The notes under the pieces were generated by a model. The model was given only the letters and a program-made list of their open reading frames with translations. It made no database searches and had not been told where the DNA came from. The position numbers were made by a program, and so were the translations under genes. This document shows positions 6,406-13,719 of a stretch of 18,191 nucleotides of DNA, piece after piece. Each line of letters begins with the position of its first letter. Within the stretch, counting starts at the first letter, position 1. The DNA comes from Gammaproteobacteria bacterium (lineage in GTDB: Bacteria; Pseudomonadota; Gammaproteobacteria; DSM-19610): NCBI GenBank assembly GCA_030618475.1, contig JAUXDG010000029.1, positions 1 through 18,191 on the forward strand, in the 5' to 3' direction.

Positions 6406-7587
6406 ATGTCTTCGAAAAAAGAATTTGACATTGTCATTGCTGGCGGCGGGCTGGTGGGTCTTTCGCTGGCGGCCGTGCTGGGTAAAGCCGATTTCCAGGT
6501 CGCCGTACTGGAAGCCAGACAGGCGGATTTCGACTGGCCGCAAGGCAGTATCGACTTGCGCGTCTACGCCATAACCCGGGCCTCGCAGGCGTTGTTTGCC
6601 GATGCCGGTGTCTGGCCGGCTGTGCAAGCCAAAGCGGCGCCGTTCCGCGAGATGCGCGTCTGGGACGCGGGTGGCAGCGGCGATATTCATTTTGACAGCG
6701 CCGAACTGGGCGAGCCCTACCTGGGACACATCCTCGAATCGCGCGTCATTGAAAAGGCCTTGCTGGATGTGGTGGCCGATTTGCCCGGCGTGAATCTTTT
6801 CTGTCCAGCCAGGATAAAAGCGTTTGAAGAGCAAGCGGACAGGCAACAGGTCGAGCTGCAGGACGGACGGTTACTTGCTGCAAAACTGTTGGTGGGTGCT
6901 GACGGCAAGGATTCCCTGGTGCGCGGTTACGCCGGTATTCATGCCAGGGCGTCTGACTATGGTCAGCAGGCTCTGGTAGCTGTCATCTCTACCCAGTATC
7001 CGCACGAAGAAACCGCCTGGCAGCGATTTCTGCCGAGCGGTCCGTTGGCGTTTCTGCCATTGACCGATGGCCGGTGCTCGATTGTCTGGTCAGCAGACAG
7101 TGATGAAGCCAGACGCCTGATGGAACTCGACGACGCAGGTTTCTGTGCGGCGCTCGGCGAGGCGTTCGATTACCGTCTCGGTAAGGTGCTGGATTGCGGT
7201 GAACGGCTGCTGTTTCCGTTGCGGCGCCAGTATGCGGAACGTTATGTCGTGCCGCGTCTTGCGCTGGTCGGCGATGCCTCCCACGTGGTCCACCCACTGG
7301 CCGGGCAGGGGGTGAATCTTGGCCTGAAAGATGTCAGAGAACTCAGTGACACGCTGTTACAGGCGCGCCAGAAGCAACGCGATATCGGTTCGCTGTCGGT
7401 ATTGCGTCGCTATGAACGCGCGCGGAAAGGCGACAACATGGCGACAATGCTGGTTATGGACGGCTTCAAACACCTGTTTGGAAGCCGTGTGGCCCCGCTG
7501 TGCTGGGCGCGCAACCTGGGTCTGAATCTGGTTGACGCCGCACCCCCCCTGAAGAACCAGATCATGCGTGCAGCGATGGGTTTGTGA
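6406..7587 (+). CDS. ubiI: UbiI/VisC-type ubiquinone synthesis hydroxylase
   Basis: A 393-residue FAD monooxygenase paralogous to the gene before it. Motifs are FDIVIAGGGLVGLSLA (about 7-22), LRVYAIT in place of DERSIAL (about 51-57), VGADGKDSLVR (about 163-173) and LVGDASHVVHPLAGQGVNLGLKD (about 287-309), with the canonical GD. In E. coli the gene at this position (ubiI, formerly visC) makes the C5 hydroxylation of the ubiquinone ring. The family contains UbiF, UbiL and UbiM with overlapping specificity, so the exact position hydroxylated is inferred from context. It starts 12 nt after ubiH. Confidence 0.85.
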   Translation: MSSKKEFDIVIAGGGLVGLSLAAVLGKADFQVAVLEARQADFDWPQGSIDLRVYAITRASQALFADAGVWPAVQAKAAPFREMRVWDAGGSGDIHFDSAELGEPYLGHILESRVIEKALLDVVADLPGVNLFCPARIKAFEEQADRQQVELQDGRLLAAKLLVGADGKDSLVRGYAGIHARASDYGQQALVAVISTQYPHEETAWQRFLPSGPLAFLPLTDGRCSIVWSADSDEARRLMELDDAGFCAALGEAFDYRLGKVLDCGERLLFPLRRQYAERYVVPRLALVGDASHVVHPLAGQGVNLGLKDVRELSDTLLQARQKQRDIGSLSVLRRYERARKGDNMATMLVMDGFKHLFGSRVAPLCWARNLGLNLVDAAPPLKNQIMRAAMGL

Positions 7588-7601
7588 TAGTAACGAACAG
7601 C

Positions 7602-8402
7602 ATGAAAGTCACGGAAATCAATATCTACCCGATCAAATCCACCCGGCGCATTGCCTTGCGCGAAAGCGAGGTGTTGCCGCGCGGCCTGCCCTGGGACCGG
7701 CGCTGGATGCTGGTGGACGCGGACGGCCGGTTCATTACCGCGCGCCAGCATCCGACTCTGGCGATGGTCCAGACGGATGTCAAAGACGATGTGGTGCAGG
7801 TGAGCGTGGAGGGGCGTAACATGCTGCAGCTGCCGTTACAGCCACCTGACGGGCGAATCACCTCTGTGACGGTATGGAAGGACGCGTGCGATGCCGTGCT
7901 TGCCGGAGCGGAGGTCGATGCCTGGTTTTCCGATTATCTGGGTTTTTCCTGCCGCCTGGTGCAGATGACAGATGAACTGGTGCGCGCTGTAAACCCGGAC
8001 TATGGGCAGGCCGGTGATGAGGTGAGTTTTGCCGACGGTTTCCCCCTGTTGCTGATTTCGGAGGCGTCGTTGAACGATTTGAACAGTCGCCTGCAGAGCC
8101 CTGTTTCCATGCGCCGCTTTCGTCCTAACCTGGTGGTTGATGGCGAGGCGGCCTACCAGGAAGATGGATGGCGGCGTATCCGCGTCGGTGATGTTGAGTT
8201 TGAAGGCGTAAAAAATTGTTCACGCTGTGTGTTTACCACCATTGATCCGGATACCGGCGTCAAGGATCCGCACCAGGAGCCATTGCGTACCCTGGGTACC
8301 TATCGCCGACAACCGCCAGGCGGAGTGTACTTTGGACAGAATCTCATTCCTCGCAGCAGGGGCGTTATCCATGTCGGAGACAGGGTTGAGATTCTGGATT
8401 AG
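7602..8402 (+). CDS. MOSC domain-containing protein (YcbX/mARC-like, no ferredoxin domain)
   Basis: A 266-residue protein with an N-terminal MOSC beta-barrel (MKVTEINIYPIKSTRRI, about 1-17; PWDRRWMLVDADGRFITARQHP, about 30-51) and a MOSC domain (about 125-266). The molybdenum-cofactor cysteine region is VKNCSRCVFTTIDPDTG (Cys206 and Cys209), much like mARC/YcbX. Relatives reduce N-hydroxylated bases and amines. The E. coli YcbX protein is about 100 residues longer because of a C-terminal 2Fe-2S ferredoxin domain. That domain is absent here, so electrons must come from a separate partner. I chose ATG 7602 because conserved sequence starts there; an in-frame GTG at 7584 overlaps the ubiI stop and cannot be excluded. 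It follows ubiI by 14 nt and is the last gene before the gcv promoter. Confidence 0.88.
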   Translation: MKVTEINIYPIKSTRRIALRESEVLPRGLPWDRRWMLVDADGRFITARQHPTLAMVQTDVKDDVVQVSVEGRNMLQLPLQPPDGRITSVTVWKDACDAVLAGAEVDAWFSDYLGFSCRLVQMTDELVRAVNPDYGQAGDEVSFADGFPLLLISEASLNDLNSRLQSPVSMRRFRPNLVVDGEAAYQEDGWRRIRVGDVEFEGVKNCSRCVFTTIDPDTGVKDPHQEPLRTLGTYRRQPPGGVYFGQNLIPRSRGVIHVGDRVEILD

Positions 8403-8413
8403 CTGTCTGGCGC

Positions 8414-8442
8414 TTGGCGGAGACTGATCAGGCAGGTATAGT
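8414..8442 (+). promoter_or_regulatory. Sigma70-like promoter of the gcv operon
   Basis: TTGGCG (8414-8419) and TATAGT (8437-8442) are 17 bp apart, predicting a start near 8449, about 12 nt before the first riboswitch stem. It begins 12 nt after the MOSC stop codon, so gcvTH would have a transcript of its own. Confidence 0.6.
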
Positions 8443-8460
8443 CAGCCCTCAATCCCGGAA

Positions 8461-8655
8461 TGCTGCGGGAGAGAGCCGGCTCATGGGCCGGTCGCCGAAG
8501 GCGCAACTCGCTCGGAATCGCTCAGGCAAAAGGACCGCAGCAGCAGGCTTCAAGCCGGATTGACTCTGGAGAGCGGCGCAGGGAATCAGGCCCTGGCCCA
8601 CCGAAGGGGAAGGTGTTTTCAAAAGGCACCTACACTCTCAGGTTACCGGACAGAG
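8461..8655 (+). promoter_or_regulatory. Tandem glycine riboswitch
   Basis: Two glycine aptamers lie in series upstream of gcvT. Aptamer 1 (8461-8542) is closed by TGCTGCGG/CCGCAGCA (8461-8468 with 8535-8542) and carries the conserved GGGAGAG, CGCCGAAGG-GCAA and CTCAGGCAAAAGGACCG. Aptamer 2 (about 8564-8655) has CTGGAGAG, CCACCGAAGGGG, ACTCTCAGG and CCGGACAGAG, closed by CTCTG/CAGAG. The linker is about 20 nt. This RNA class binds glycine and in gcv operons normally turns expression on when glycine is plentiful. The expression platform is in the next 75 nt (separate entry). The direction of control here is inferred from the class, not read from the sequence. Confidence 0.95.
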
Positions 8656-8731
8656 GAGCGACGCTCTTTCCTAGGGAGCCGTCGCCTCCCAGGCGGCGCG
8701 AAACGCAACAGGTTCGGTGCACAGAGTCAGT
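8656..8731 (+). promoter_or_regulatory. Expression platform of the glycine riboswitch
   Basis: The 76 nt between aptamer 2 and the gcvT ATG can form a GTCGCC-TCCCA-GGCGGC hairpin (8681-8697), and GGAGC/GCTC-type pairings occur just before it. No run of T follows the hairpin, so it does not look like an intrinsic terminator. Control at translation or by Rho is more plausible. The ribosome site before ATG 8732 is weak (AGAG at 8723-8726). Confidence 0.5.
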
Positions 8732-9826
8732 ATGGGAAAAAAGACCCCGCTATACGAAACACACCAGGCCATGGGTGCCAAGCTGGTTGATTTTGCCGGT
8801 TGGGACATGCCTGTCCATTATGGTTCACAGATCGAGGAACACCACATTGTACGGCGTGATGCCGGCATGTTTGACGTCTCGCACATGACGGTGGTCGATC
8901 TGGTTGGTAGCGAGGCGCGCCCGTTTCTGCGCCACCTGCTGGCCAACAATGTCGATAAATTGCAGGAAAAAGGCAAAGCCCTGTACACCTGTATGCTCAA
9001 CGAGCAGGGCGGGGTCATCGATGACCTGATTGTCTACTTCCTGGAGGAAAGCTGGTTCCGCCTGGTGGTGAACTCGGCGACCCGCGACAAGGATCTGGAC
9101 TGGATCGTCGGGCAGGCCAGCGCGTTTGGCGTGGATGTCATCGAACAGTCCCATCTCGCCATGATTGCCGTACAGGGGCCGAGGGCAAGGGACAAGGTGC
9201 TGCCGTTGCTGGATGAAGCGAATCGCCAGGCGGCTGCCGACCTGAAACCCTTCTATGGTGAAGAGCACGGCGACTGGTTCGTGGCCCGCACCGGCTACAC
9301 CGGCGAGGACGGTTTTGAGATTATGTTGCCGGAAGACCAGGCGGCCGGCTTCTGGAGCGCCCTGAAAGAAAATGGTGTGCAGCCCTGTGGCCTGGGGTGT
9401 CGGGATACCCTGAGGCTGGAAGCCGGTATGAATCTGTATGGTTCCGACATGGCCGAGTCGGTCAGTCCGCTGGTATCCGGACTGAACTGGACGGTGGGCT
9501 GGCGTCCGCAAGAGCGCGATTTTATTGGCCGGGTAGCGCTGCAAAGGCAGCGTGATGCCGGACCGAAAGAGAAGTTTGTCGGCTTGTTGCTGGAAGATAA
9601 AGGCATCCTGCGTAACCACCAGAGGGTGGTGGTGGAGGGCGCTGCTGACGGTGAAATCACCAGTGGCAGTTTTTCGCCGACGCTGGGTTGTTCCATTGCC
9701 CTGGCGCGCGTACCGGCACAGACGGGTGAACGCTGTCAGGTTGAAGTTCGTGGCAGGCTGTTAGCGGCACGTGTGGTGAAGCCGCCTTTTGTGCGCAACG
9801 GCAAAGCACTGGTAGAGTTGAAATAG
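8732..9826 (+). CDS. gcvT: Aminomethyltransferase (glycine cleavage T protein)
   Basis: A 364-residue protein, the same length as E. coli GcvT. It moves the aminomethyl group from the lipoyl arm of GcvH to tetrahydrofolate, giving 5,10-methylene-THF and ammonia. Family segments are TPLYETHQAMGAKLVDFAGW (5-24), DVSHM (48-52), the folate-site QGGVIDDLIVY (92-102, with Asp97/Asp98), RTGYTGEDGFEI, CRDTLRLEAGMNLYG, and a C-terminal barrel with TLGCSIALARV. The ATG at 8732 gives the normal N terminus; an in-frame GTG at 8717 is less likely. The gene is led by a glycine riboswitch and followed after 15 nt by gcvH. Confidence 0.97.
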   Translation: MGKKTPLYETHQAMGAKLVDFAGWDMPVHYGSQIEEHHIVRRDAGMFDVSHMTVVDLVGSEARPFLRHLLANNVDKLQEKGKALYTCMLNEQGGVIDDLIVYFLEESWFRLVVNSATRDKDLDWIVGQASAFGVDVIEQSHLAMIAVQGPRARDKVLPLLDEANRQAAADLKPFYGEEHGDWFVARTGYTGEDGFEIMLPEDQAAGFWSALKENGVQPCGLGCRDTLRLEAGMNLYGSDMAESVSPLVSGLNWTVGWRPQERDFIGRVALQRQRDAGPKEKFVGLLLEDKGILRNHQRVVVEGAADGEITSGSFSPTLGCSIALARVPAQTGERCQVEVRGRLLAARVVKPPFVRNGKALVELK

Positions 9827-9841
9827 AAAGAGGAGTCGGTC

Positions 9842-10231
9842 ATGAGCGAAACGCCAGGCGATCTGAGATACAGCAGGAATCACGAATGGGCGCGTGCCAA
9901 CGACGATGGCAGCATCACCATCGGTATTACCGATCATGCCCAGGATCAGCTGGGTGATCTGGTTTATGTCGAGGTGCCGGAGCCGGGCCGCGAAGTGGAG
10001 GCCGAAGAAGCCTGTGCCGTGGTTGAATCCGTGAAAGCGGCGTCCGATATGTACGCACCGATAGCCGGTACGGTGATAGAAGCGAACGAGGCTCTGGCTG
10101 ACAAGCCTGAAGTGGTCAACCAGGACGCTTACGGTGAGGGTTGGCTGATAAGACTCAAGCCTTCCTCCAGCGATGCTCTGAGCGGTCTGATGGACGCCGA
10201 TGCGTATCGGGAATTTGTCGAGTCCGAGTAG
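9842..10231 (+). CDS. gcvH: Glycine cleavage system H protein
   Basis: A 129-residue lipoyl carrier that shuttles the aminomethyl group between GcvP, GcvT and the L protein. The lipoylation site is VVESVKAASDMYAPIAG, with Lys65. The N-terminal DLRYSRNHEWARANDDG and ITIGITDHAQDQLGDLVYVEVP are family hallmarks. A strong Shine-Dalgarno AGAGGAG stands 6 nt before the ATG, the best ribosome site in the window. It ends with TAG and is followed by 205 non-coding bases rather than by gcvP, the usual next gene. Confidence 0.97.
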   Translation: MSETPGDLRYSRNHEWARANDDGSITIGITDHAQDQLGDLVYVEVPEPGREVEAEEACAVVESVKAASDMYAPIAGTVIEANEALADKPEVVNQDAYGEGWLIRLKPSSSDALSGLMDADAYREFVESE

Positions 10232-10436
10232 GGAAAGAGTGCCTGCAGGAGCGTGCTCCGAAGGTGTTTACTTAATGAGTGCGGGAGTGAGCCAATATAA
10301 GCTTTCGGGACCGTTGGCCGCATGGATGCGGCCGTCGAGCGTACAGGGATGTATTTACAGCGTGTCCTGAACGGTTATACCGGCTAATTAACACACACCT
10401 TACTAATTCTAAGAGGTTAATTTACGAGGCCCCTGA
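10232..10436. other. Intergenic region between gcvH and the ALDH operon
   Basis: A 205-bp non-coding stretch. It holds a short GGAGC-GT-GCTCC inverted repeat (10248-10259) without a T-run, and the structured repeat listed separately. A TTAACA at 10388-10393 resembles a -35 box but has no matching -10 at 16-18 bp. GAGG at 10426-10429 is the ribosome site of the next gene. No gcvP remnant is recognisable. Confidence 0.6.
10310..10375. repeat. Structured dispersed-type intergenic repeat
   Basis: A GGCCGCAT-GG-ATGCGGCC hairpin (10316-10333) is followed by a TACA-GGGA-TGTA hairpin (10342-10353) and GCGTGTCCTG. Everything is enclosed by ACCGTT (10310-10315) and AACGGT (10370-10375). The pattern 'hairpin, GAGCG, CAGGGATG, TTTACAGCGTGTCC' resembles palindromic units that I recall as common between genes in marine gammaproteobacteria. 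It has no coding content. Confidence 0.6.
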
Positions 10437-11828
10437 ATGTGCGCTGAACAGATAACCATCAGCCCGATTGACGGCTCTGTCTACGTCAAAAGAGACTATG
10501 CCGACAAGGCAACGATTGATTCGACACTCGACCGTGCAAGGGCGGCGCAGAAGCAGTGGAAAACGTCTCCGCTGGCTGAACGCAAGGCACTGTGCAACAA
10601 GGCCGTTGATGTGTTCGTTGCTAAGAAAGATGAAATTGCCGAGGAAATTACCTGGCAGATGGGGCGCCCTATCCGTTCCGCGGCTGGTGAAGTAGCCGGA
10701 CTGGAAGAACGCGCGCGCACCATGATCGAGCTTGCCGACGAAGGTCTTGCAACCATCAAGTTACCTGACAAGCCGGGGTTCGAACGCTGGATACAGCGCG
10801 AACCGCTTGGCGTGGTCTTCGTCATTGCCCCCTGGAACTACCCTTACCTGACTGCCATTAATGCTGTCATGCCTGCCATACTGGCTGGCAACAGTGTCAT
10901 TCTCAAACACTCGGCACAGACACCCCTGTGCGCCGAACGCTTTGCCGAAGCCTTCCAGGCCGCAGGTTTGCCAGACGGGGTTTTCCAGTACCTGCACCTC
11001 ACCCATGAAGATACCGCGGCCATCATCAAGGAAGAGTGGATAGATTATGTGGCGTTCACCGGCTCCGTGTCTGGTGGTTCCATGGTCGAGAACGCAGCAG
11101 CCGGTCGCTTTATCGGTGTTGGTCTGGAACTGGGTGGCAAAGATCCCGCCTATGTCCGTGCCGATGCGGACATTCCCCACGCCGTGGATGTCGCCATGGA
11201 TGGTGCCTTTTTCAACTCGGGACAATCCTGTTGCGGTATTGAGCGCATCTATGTTCACGACTTGGTTTACGATGAGTATCTGCAGCAGGCCATCGCCTGG
11301 GTAAAACATCTGAAACTGGGTCGATCCGATGAACAGGAAACGACACTTGGACCTGTTGTTCGGGCCAGTGCCGCTGATTTCGTCCGCAAGCAGACACAGG
11401 AAGCGATTGATCAGGGTGCTATTGCGCATATTACGACAGACGTTTTCCCCCTCGACAAGCCCGGCACACCCTATCTTGCGCCACAACTGCTGAGCAATGT
11501 GGATCACAGCATGCGCCTGATGACCGAAGAGAGTTTCGGTCCGGTCGTGGGTATCCAGAAGGTCAGCTCCGACGAAGAAGCCATAGCGCTGATGAATGAC
11601 AGTGACTATGGACTGACCGCAGCCATCTTCACCAGCGATATTGACAAAGGTGCGCAACTTGGCCAACAGCTGGAAACCGGCACCTTTTTCATCAACCGCT
11701 GCGACTATCTCGATCCGGGGCTTGCCTGGACCGGGGTGAAGCATTCAGGCCGAGGCTGCAGCCTTTCTGTGCTGGGTTATGAACCACTCACGCGACCAAA
11801 ATCGTTCCATATTAAAACCGTACTTTAA
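10437..11828 (+). CDS. NAD(P)-dependent aldehyde dehydrogenase family protein
   Basis: A 463-residue ALDH superfamily enzyme oxidising an aldehyde to a carboxylate. The active-site set is complete: Asn134 in APWNYP, cofactor-binding Lys157 in VILKHSA, Glu231 in LELGGKDP, and catalytic Cys265 in NSGQSCCGIER. The late ESFGPVVGI motif and the C-terminal SGRGCSLSVLGYEPLTRPKS are also present. The exact substrate is not readable. The next two genes encode an iron-type alcohol dehydrogenase and a glutamine amidotransferase, which together suggest a gamma-glutamylated amino-aldehyde as substrate (inference). GAGG at 10426-10429, 7 nt before the ATG, supports the start. Succinate-semialdehyde or betaine-aldehyde dehydrogenase-like activity are alternatives. 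Confidence 0.9.
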   Translation: MCAEQITISPIDGSVYVKRDYADKATIDSTLDRARAAQKQWKTSPLAERKALCNKAVDVFVAKKDEIAEEITWQMGRPIRSAAGEVAGLEERARTMIELADEGLATIKLPDKPGFERWIQREPLGVVFVIAPWNYPYLTAINAVMPAILAGNSVILKHSAQTPLCAERFAEAFQAAGLPDGVFQYLHLTHEDTAAIIKEEWIDYVAFTGSVSGGSMVENAAAGRFIGVGLELGGKDPAYVRADADIPHAVDVAMDGAFFNSGQSCCGIERIYVHDLVYDEYLQQAIAWVKHLKLGRSDEQETTLGPVVRASAADFVRKQTQEAIDQGAIAHITTDVFPLDKPGTPYLAPQLLSNVDHSMRLMTEESFGPVVGIQKVSSDEEAIALMNDSDYGLTAAIFTSDIDKGAQLGQQLETGTFFINRCDYLDPGLAWTGVKHSGRGCSLSVLGYEPLTRPKSFHIKTVL

Positions 11829-11837
11829 GAGAACGTC

Positions 11838-13001
11838 ATGCAGGAATTAAGCGCAAACTGGAACTATCCCACCAACATCAAGACAGGCGCCGGCCGGGTG
11901 AACGAGTTGCCCGGCCTGTGCAGGGACATGGGAATGCAATCCCCACTGCTGATCACCGACCCCGGGCTTGCCGCGCTGCCCATGATTGAACAGGTGATGA
12001 ACAGGCTGAAGTCAAGCGGACTGAGTGCTGGCCTGTTCTCTGCCATCAAGGCGAACCCGAGCGGCGAAAATGTCGATAAGGGTGTTTCCTTCTATCGAGA
12101 CAACGGACACGATGGGATAATCGCCTTTGGCGGTGGCTCGGCGCTGGATGCCGCGAAAGCGGTCGCACTCATGGTGGGGCAGGATCGCCCCCTGTGGGAT
12201 TTCGAGGATGTCGGAGACAACTGGACACGCGTCAAGGTGGCTGGCATGGCGCCAGTCATTGCAGTACCCACCACGGCGGGAACCGGTTCTGAAGTCGGAC
12301 GTGCTGCAGTGATTACCGACCCGAAACACCACATCAAGAAAATCATCTTTCATCCCGGAATGCTCCCCTCACAGGTGATACTCGACCCGGAACTGACCGT
12401 TGGCTTGCCGGCTTCGCTGACCGCGGCGACCGGCATGGACGCACTGTCACATAATCTTGAAGCCCTGTGCTCGCCTTTCTATCACCCGATGGCTGAAGGT
12501 ATCGCCGTCGAGGGTATCAGCCTGGTGCACCGCTACCTGCCACGCGCTGTCGCAGACGGCAGTGACATCGAAGCCCGTACCCAGATGCTGGTCTGCTCGA
12601 GCATGGGCGCAACGGCATTTCAGAAAGGCCTGGGCGCCATGCACGCGCTGGCTCATCCGCTCGGCGCCCTTTACGACGCCCATCATGGAACACTCAATGC
12701 GATACTGATGCCCTACGTTTTGAAGGCCAACCGCAGTGCCATCGAGGAGAAGATCGCCAGGCTCACTCGTTACCTGGGCCTGACAACGGCCGGTTTCGAT
12801 GGATTTCTTGACTGGGTGATCGAACTGCGTGCACAGCTGGGCATTCCCAACACACTGGCCGAAATCGATATCGATGACAGTGACAGCGAAACCGTGGGCG
12901 ATATGGCTGTTGCCGATCCGTCTGCAGGCGGTAACCCGATCAGTTTCAGCAGTGACGAATATCAGCGCATATTCCAGGCTGCGGTGGCGGGTCATCTCTA
13001 G
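11838..13001 (+). CDS. Iron-containing (group III) alcohol dehydrogenase
   Basis: A 387-residue protein of the FucO/AdhB family, oxidising an alcohol to an aldehyde with NAD. The nucleotide-binding segment is GGGSALDAAKA (98-108), followed by VPTTAGTGSEVGRAAVI (about 143-159). The metal ligands can be read by comparison with FucO: Asp201 and His205 (MDALSH), His269 (GAMHALAHPLGA) and His283 (DAHHGTLNA). It starts 9 nt after the ALDH stop, so the two are co-transcribed and could pass an aldehyde from one to the other. The substrate cannot be named from sequence; an amino-alcohol derivative is proposed from the neighbouring genes. Confidence 0.93.
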   Translation: MQELSANWNYPTNIKTGAGRVNELPGLCRDMGMQSPLLITDPGLAALPMIEQVMNRLKSSGLSAGLFSAIKANPSGENVDKGVSFYRDNGHDGIIAFGGGSALDAAKAVALMVGQDRPLWDFEDVGDNWTRVKVAGMAPVIAVPTTAGTGSEVGRAAVITDPKHHIKKIIFHPGMLPSQVILDPELTVGLPASLTAATGMDALSHNLEALCSPFYHPMAEGIAVEGISLVHRYLPRAVADGSDIEARTQMLVCSSMGATAFQKGLGAMHALAHPLGALYDAHHGTLNAILMPYVLKANRSAIEEKIARLTRYLGLTTAGFDGFLDWVIELRAQLGIPNTLAEIDIDDSDSETVGDMAVADPSAGGNPISFSSDEYQRIFQAAVAGHL

Positions 13002-13006
13002 AAATC

Positions 13007-13708
13007 ATGCATGTCGCAATCATTCAATGTGACGCAGTACTGAATGAATTCGTAGCGGAATTCGGTAACTACACAGATATGATCAAGCGCATGTTTTCGT
13101 CTGTGGGTGCCGATCTCGAGTACCAGGTATTCGATTCACGGCAAGGTGAATATCCGCACGACCTCGATGCCTGGGACTTCTATATCACGACCGGCAGCAA
13201 GGCGGGTGCCTACCAGGACATACCCTGGATCAGGCAATTGATCAGCTTCGTACAGCGGTTGGATAAACAGCAGAAGAAAGTCATCGGAATCTGTTTCGGT
13301 CACCAGATCATCGCAATGGCGCGTCAAGGGCAAGTTGAGAAGTCCCTGAAGGGATGGGGTGTCGGTATTGCGAAGAACCGTGTTATTGCCCATCCCGAAT
13401 GGATGAAAGAGCCAGCCGACGAGCTGAACATTATTGCCAGCCACCAGGACCAGATAACCCGGCTTCCGGATGACACGCGGGTCATCGCTTCGAGCGACTT
13501 CTGCCCGTGTTTCGTCGTGCAGTGGGGAAACCATTTCCTCAGCATTCAGGGTCACCCGGAATGGCTGCCAGCCTATTCCAGGGCCTTGATGAACCATCGC
13601 CGGGATATTCTGGGGGATGAACTGACAGACGCCGGCCTCGCATCACTGGCCATAGCGCCTGATAACACTCTGTTCACCCGTTGGATACTGGATTTTGTCG
13701 CATTCTGA
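13007..13708 (+). CDS. Class I glutamine amidotransferase family protein (possible gamma-glutamyl hydrolase)
   Basis: A 233-residue stand-alone GATase1 domain with the full triad: nucleophile Cys96 in GICFGHQ, His183 and Glu185 in IQGHPEW. The oxyanion region TTGSKAGAYQD is at about 61-71. No synthetase domain is attached, so it is not GMP, CTP or carbamoyl-phosphate synthetase. Stand-alone members beside aldehyde dehydrogenases often hydrolyse gamma-glutamyl amides, for example PuuD on gamma-glutamyl-GABA. It starts 5 nt after the ADH stop without a clear ribosome site, which suggests coupled re-initiation. Its end lies 11 nt from the stop of the convergent GGDEF-EAL gene, with no visible terminator in between. 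Confidence 0.88.
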   Translation: MHVAIIQCDAVLNEFVAEFGNYTDMIKRMFSSVGADLEYQVFDSRQGEYPHDLDAWDFYITTGSKAGAYQDIPWIRQLISFVQRLDKQQKKVIGICFGHQIIAMARQGQVEKSLKGWGVGIAKNRVIAHPEWMKEPADELNIIASHQDQITRLPDDTRVIASSDFCPCFVVQWGNHFLSIQGHPEWLPAYSRALMNHRRDILGDELTDAGLASLAIAPDNTLFTRWILDFVAF

Positions 13709-13719
13709 TCATGTACTCC

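Noticed and set aside
5992..6846. Long antisense open frame across ubiH/ubiI
   Set aside because: It spans the ends of two clear genes on the other strand and resembles no protein family.
8681..8697. Hairpin before gcvT as an intrinsic terminator
   Set aside because: The stem is followed by GCGAAACGC, not by a T-run.
8825..9619. Antisense open frame opposite gcvT
   Set aside because: It mirrors the codon structure of gcvT and has no independent signal.
10237..10262. Shared GAGTGCCTGC with 1193-1202 as evidence of one repeat family
   Set aside because: Only 10 bases match and the flanks differ, so chance is sufficient.
10761..11744. Long antisense open frame (327 codons) opposite the aldehyde dehydrogenase
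   Set aside because: It is a shadow of a complete ALDH gene, with no recognisable domain and no ribosome site.
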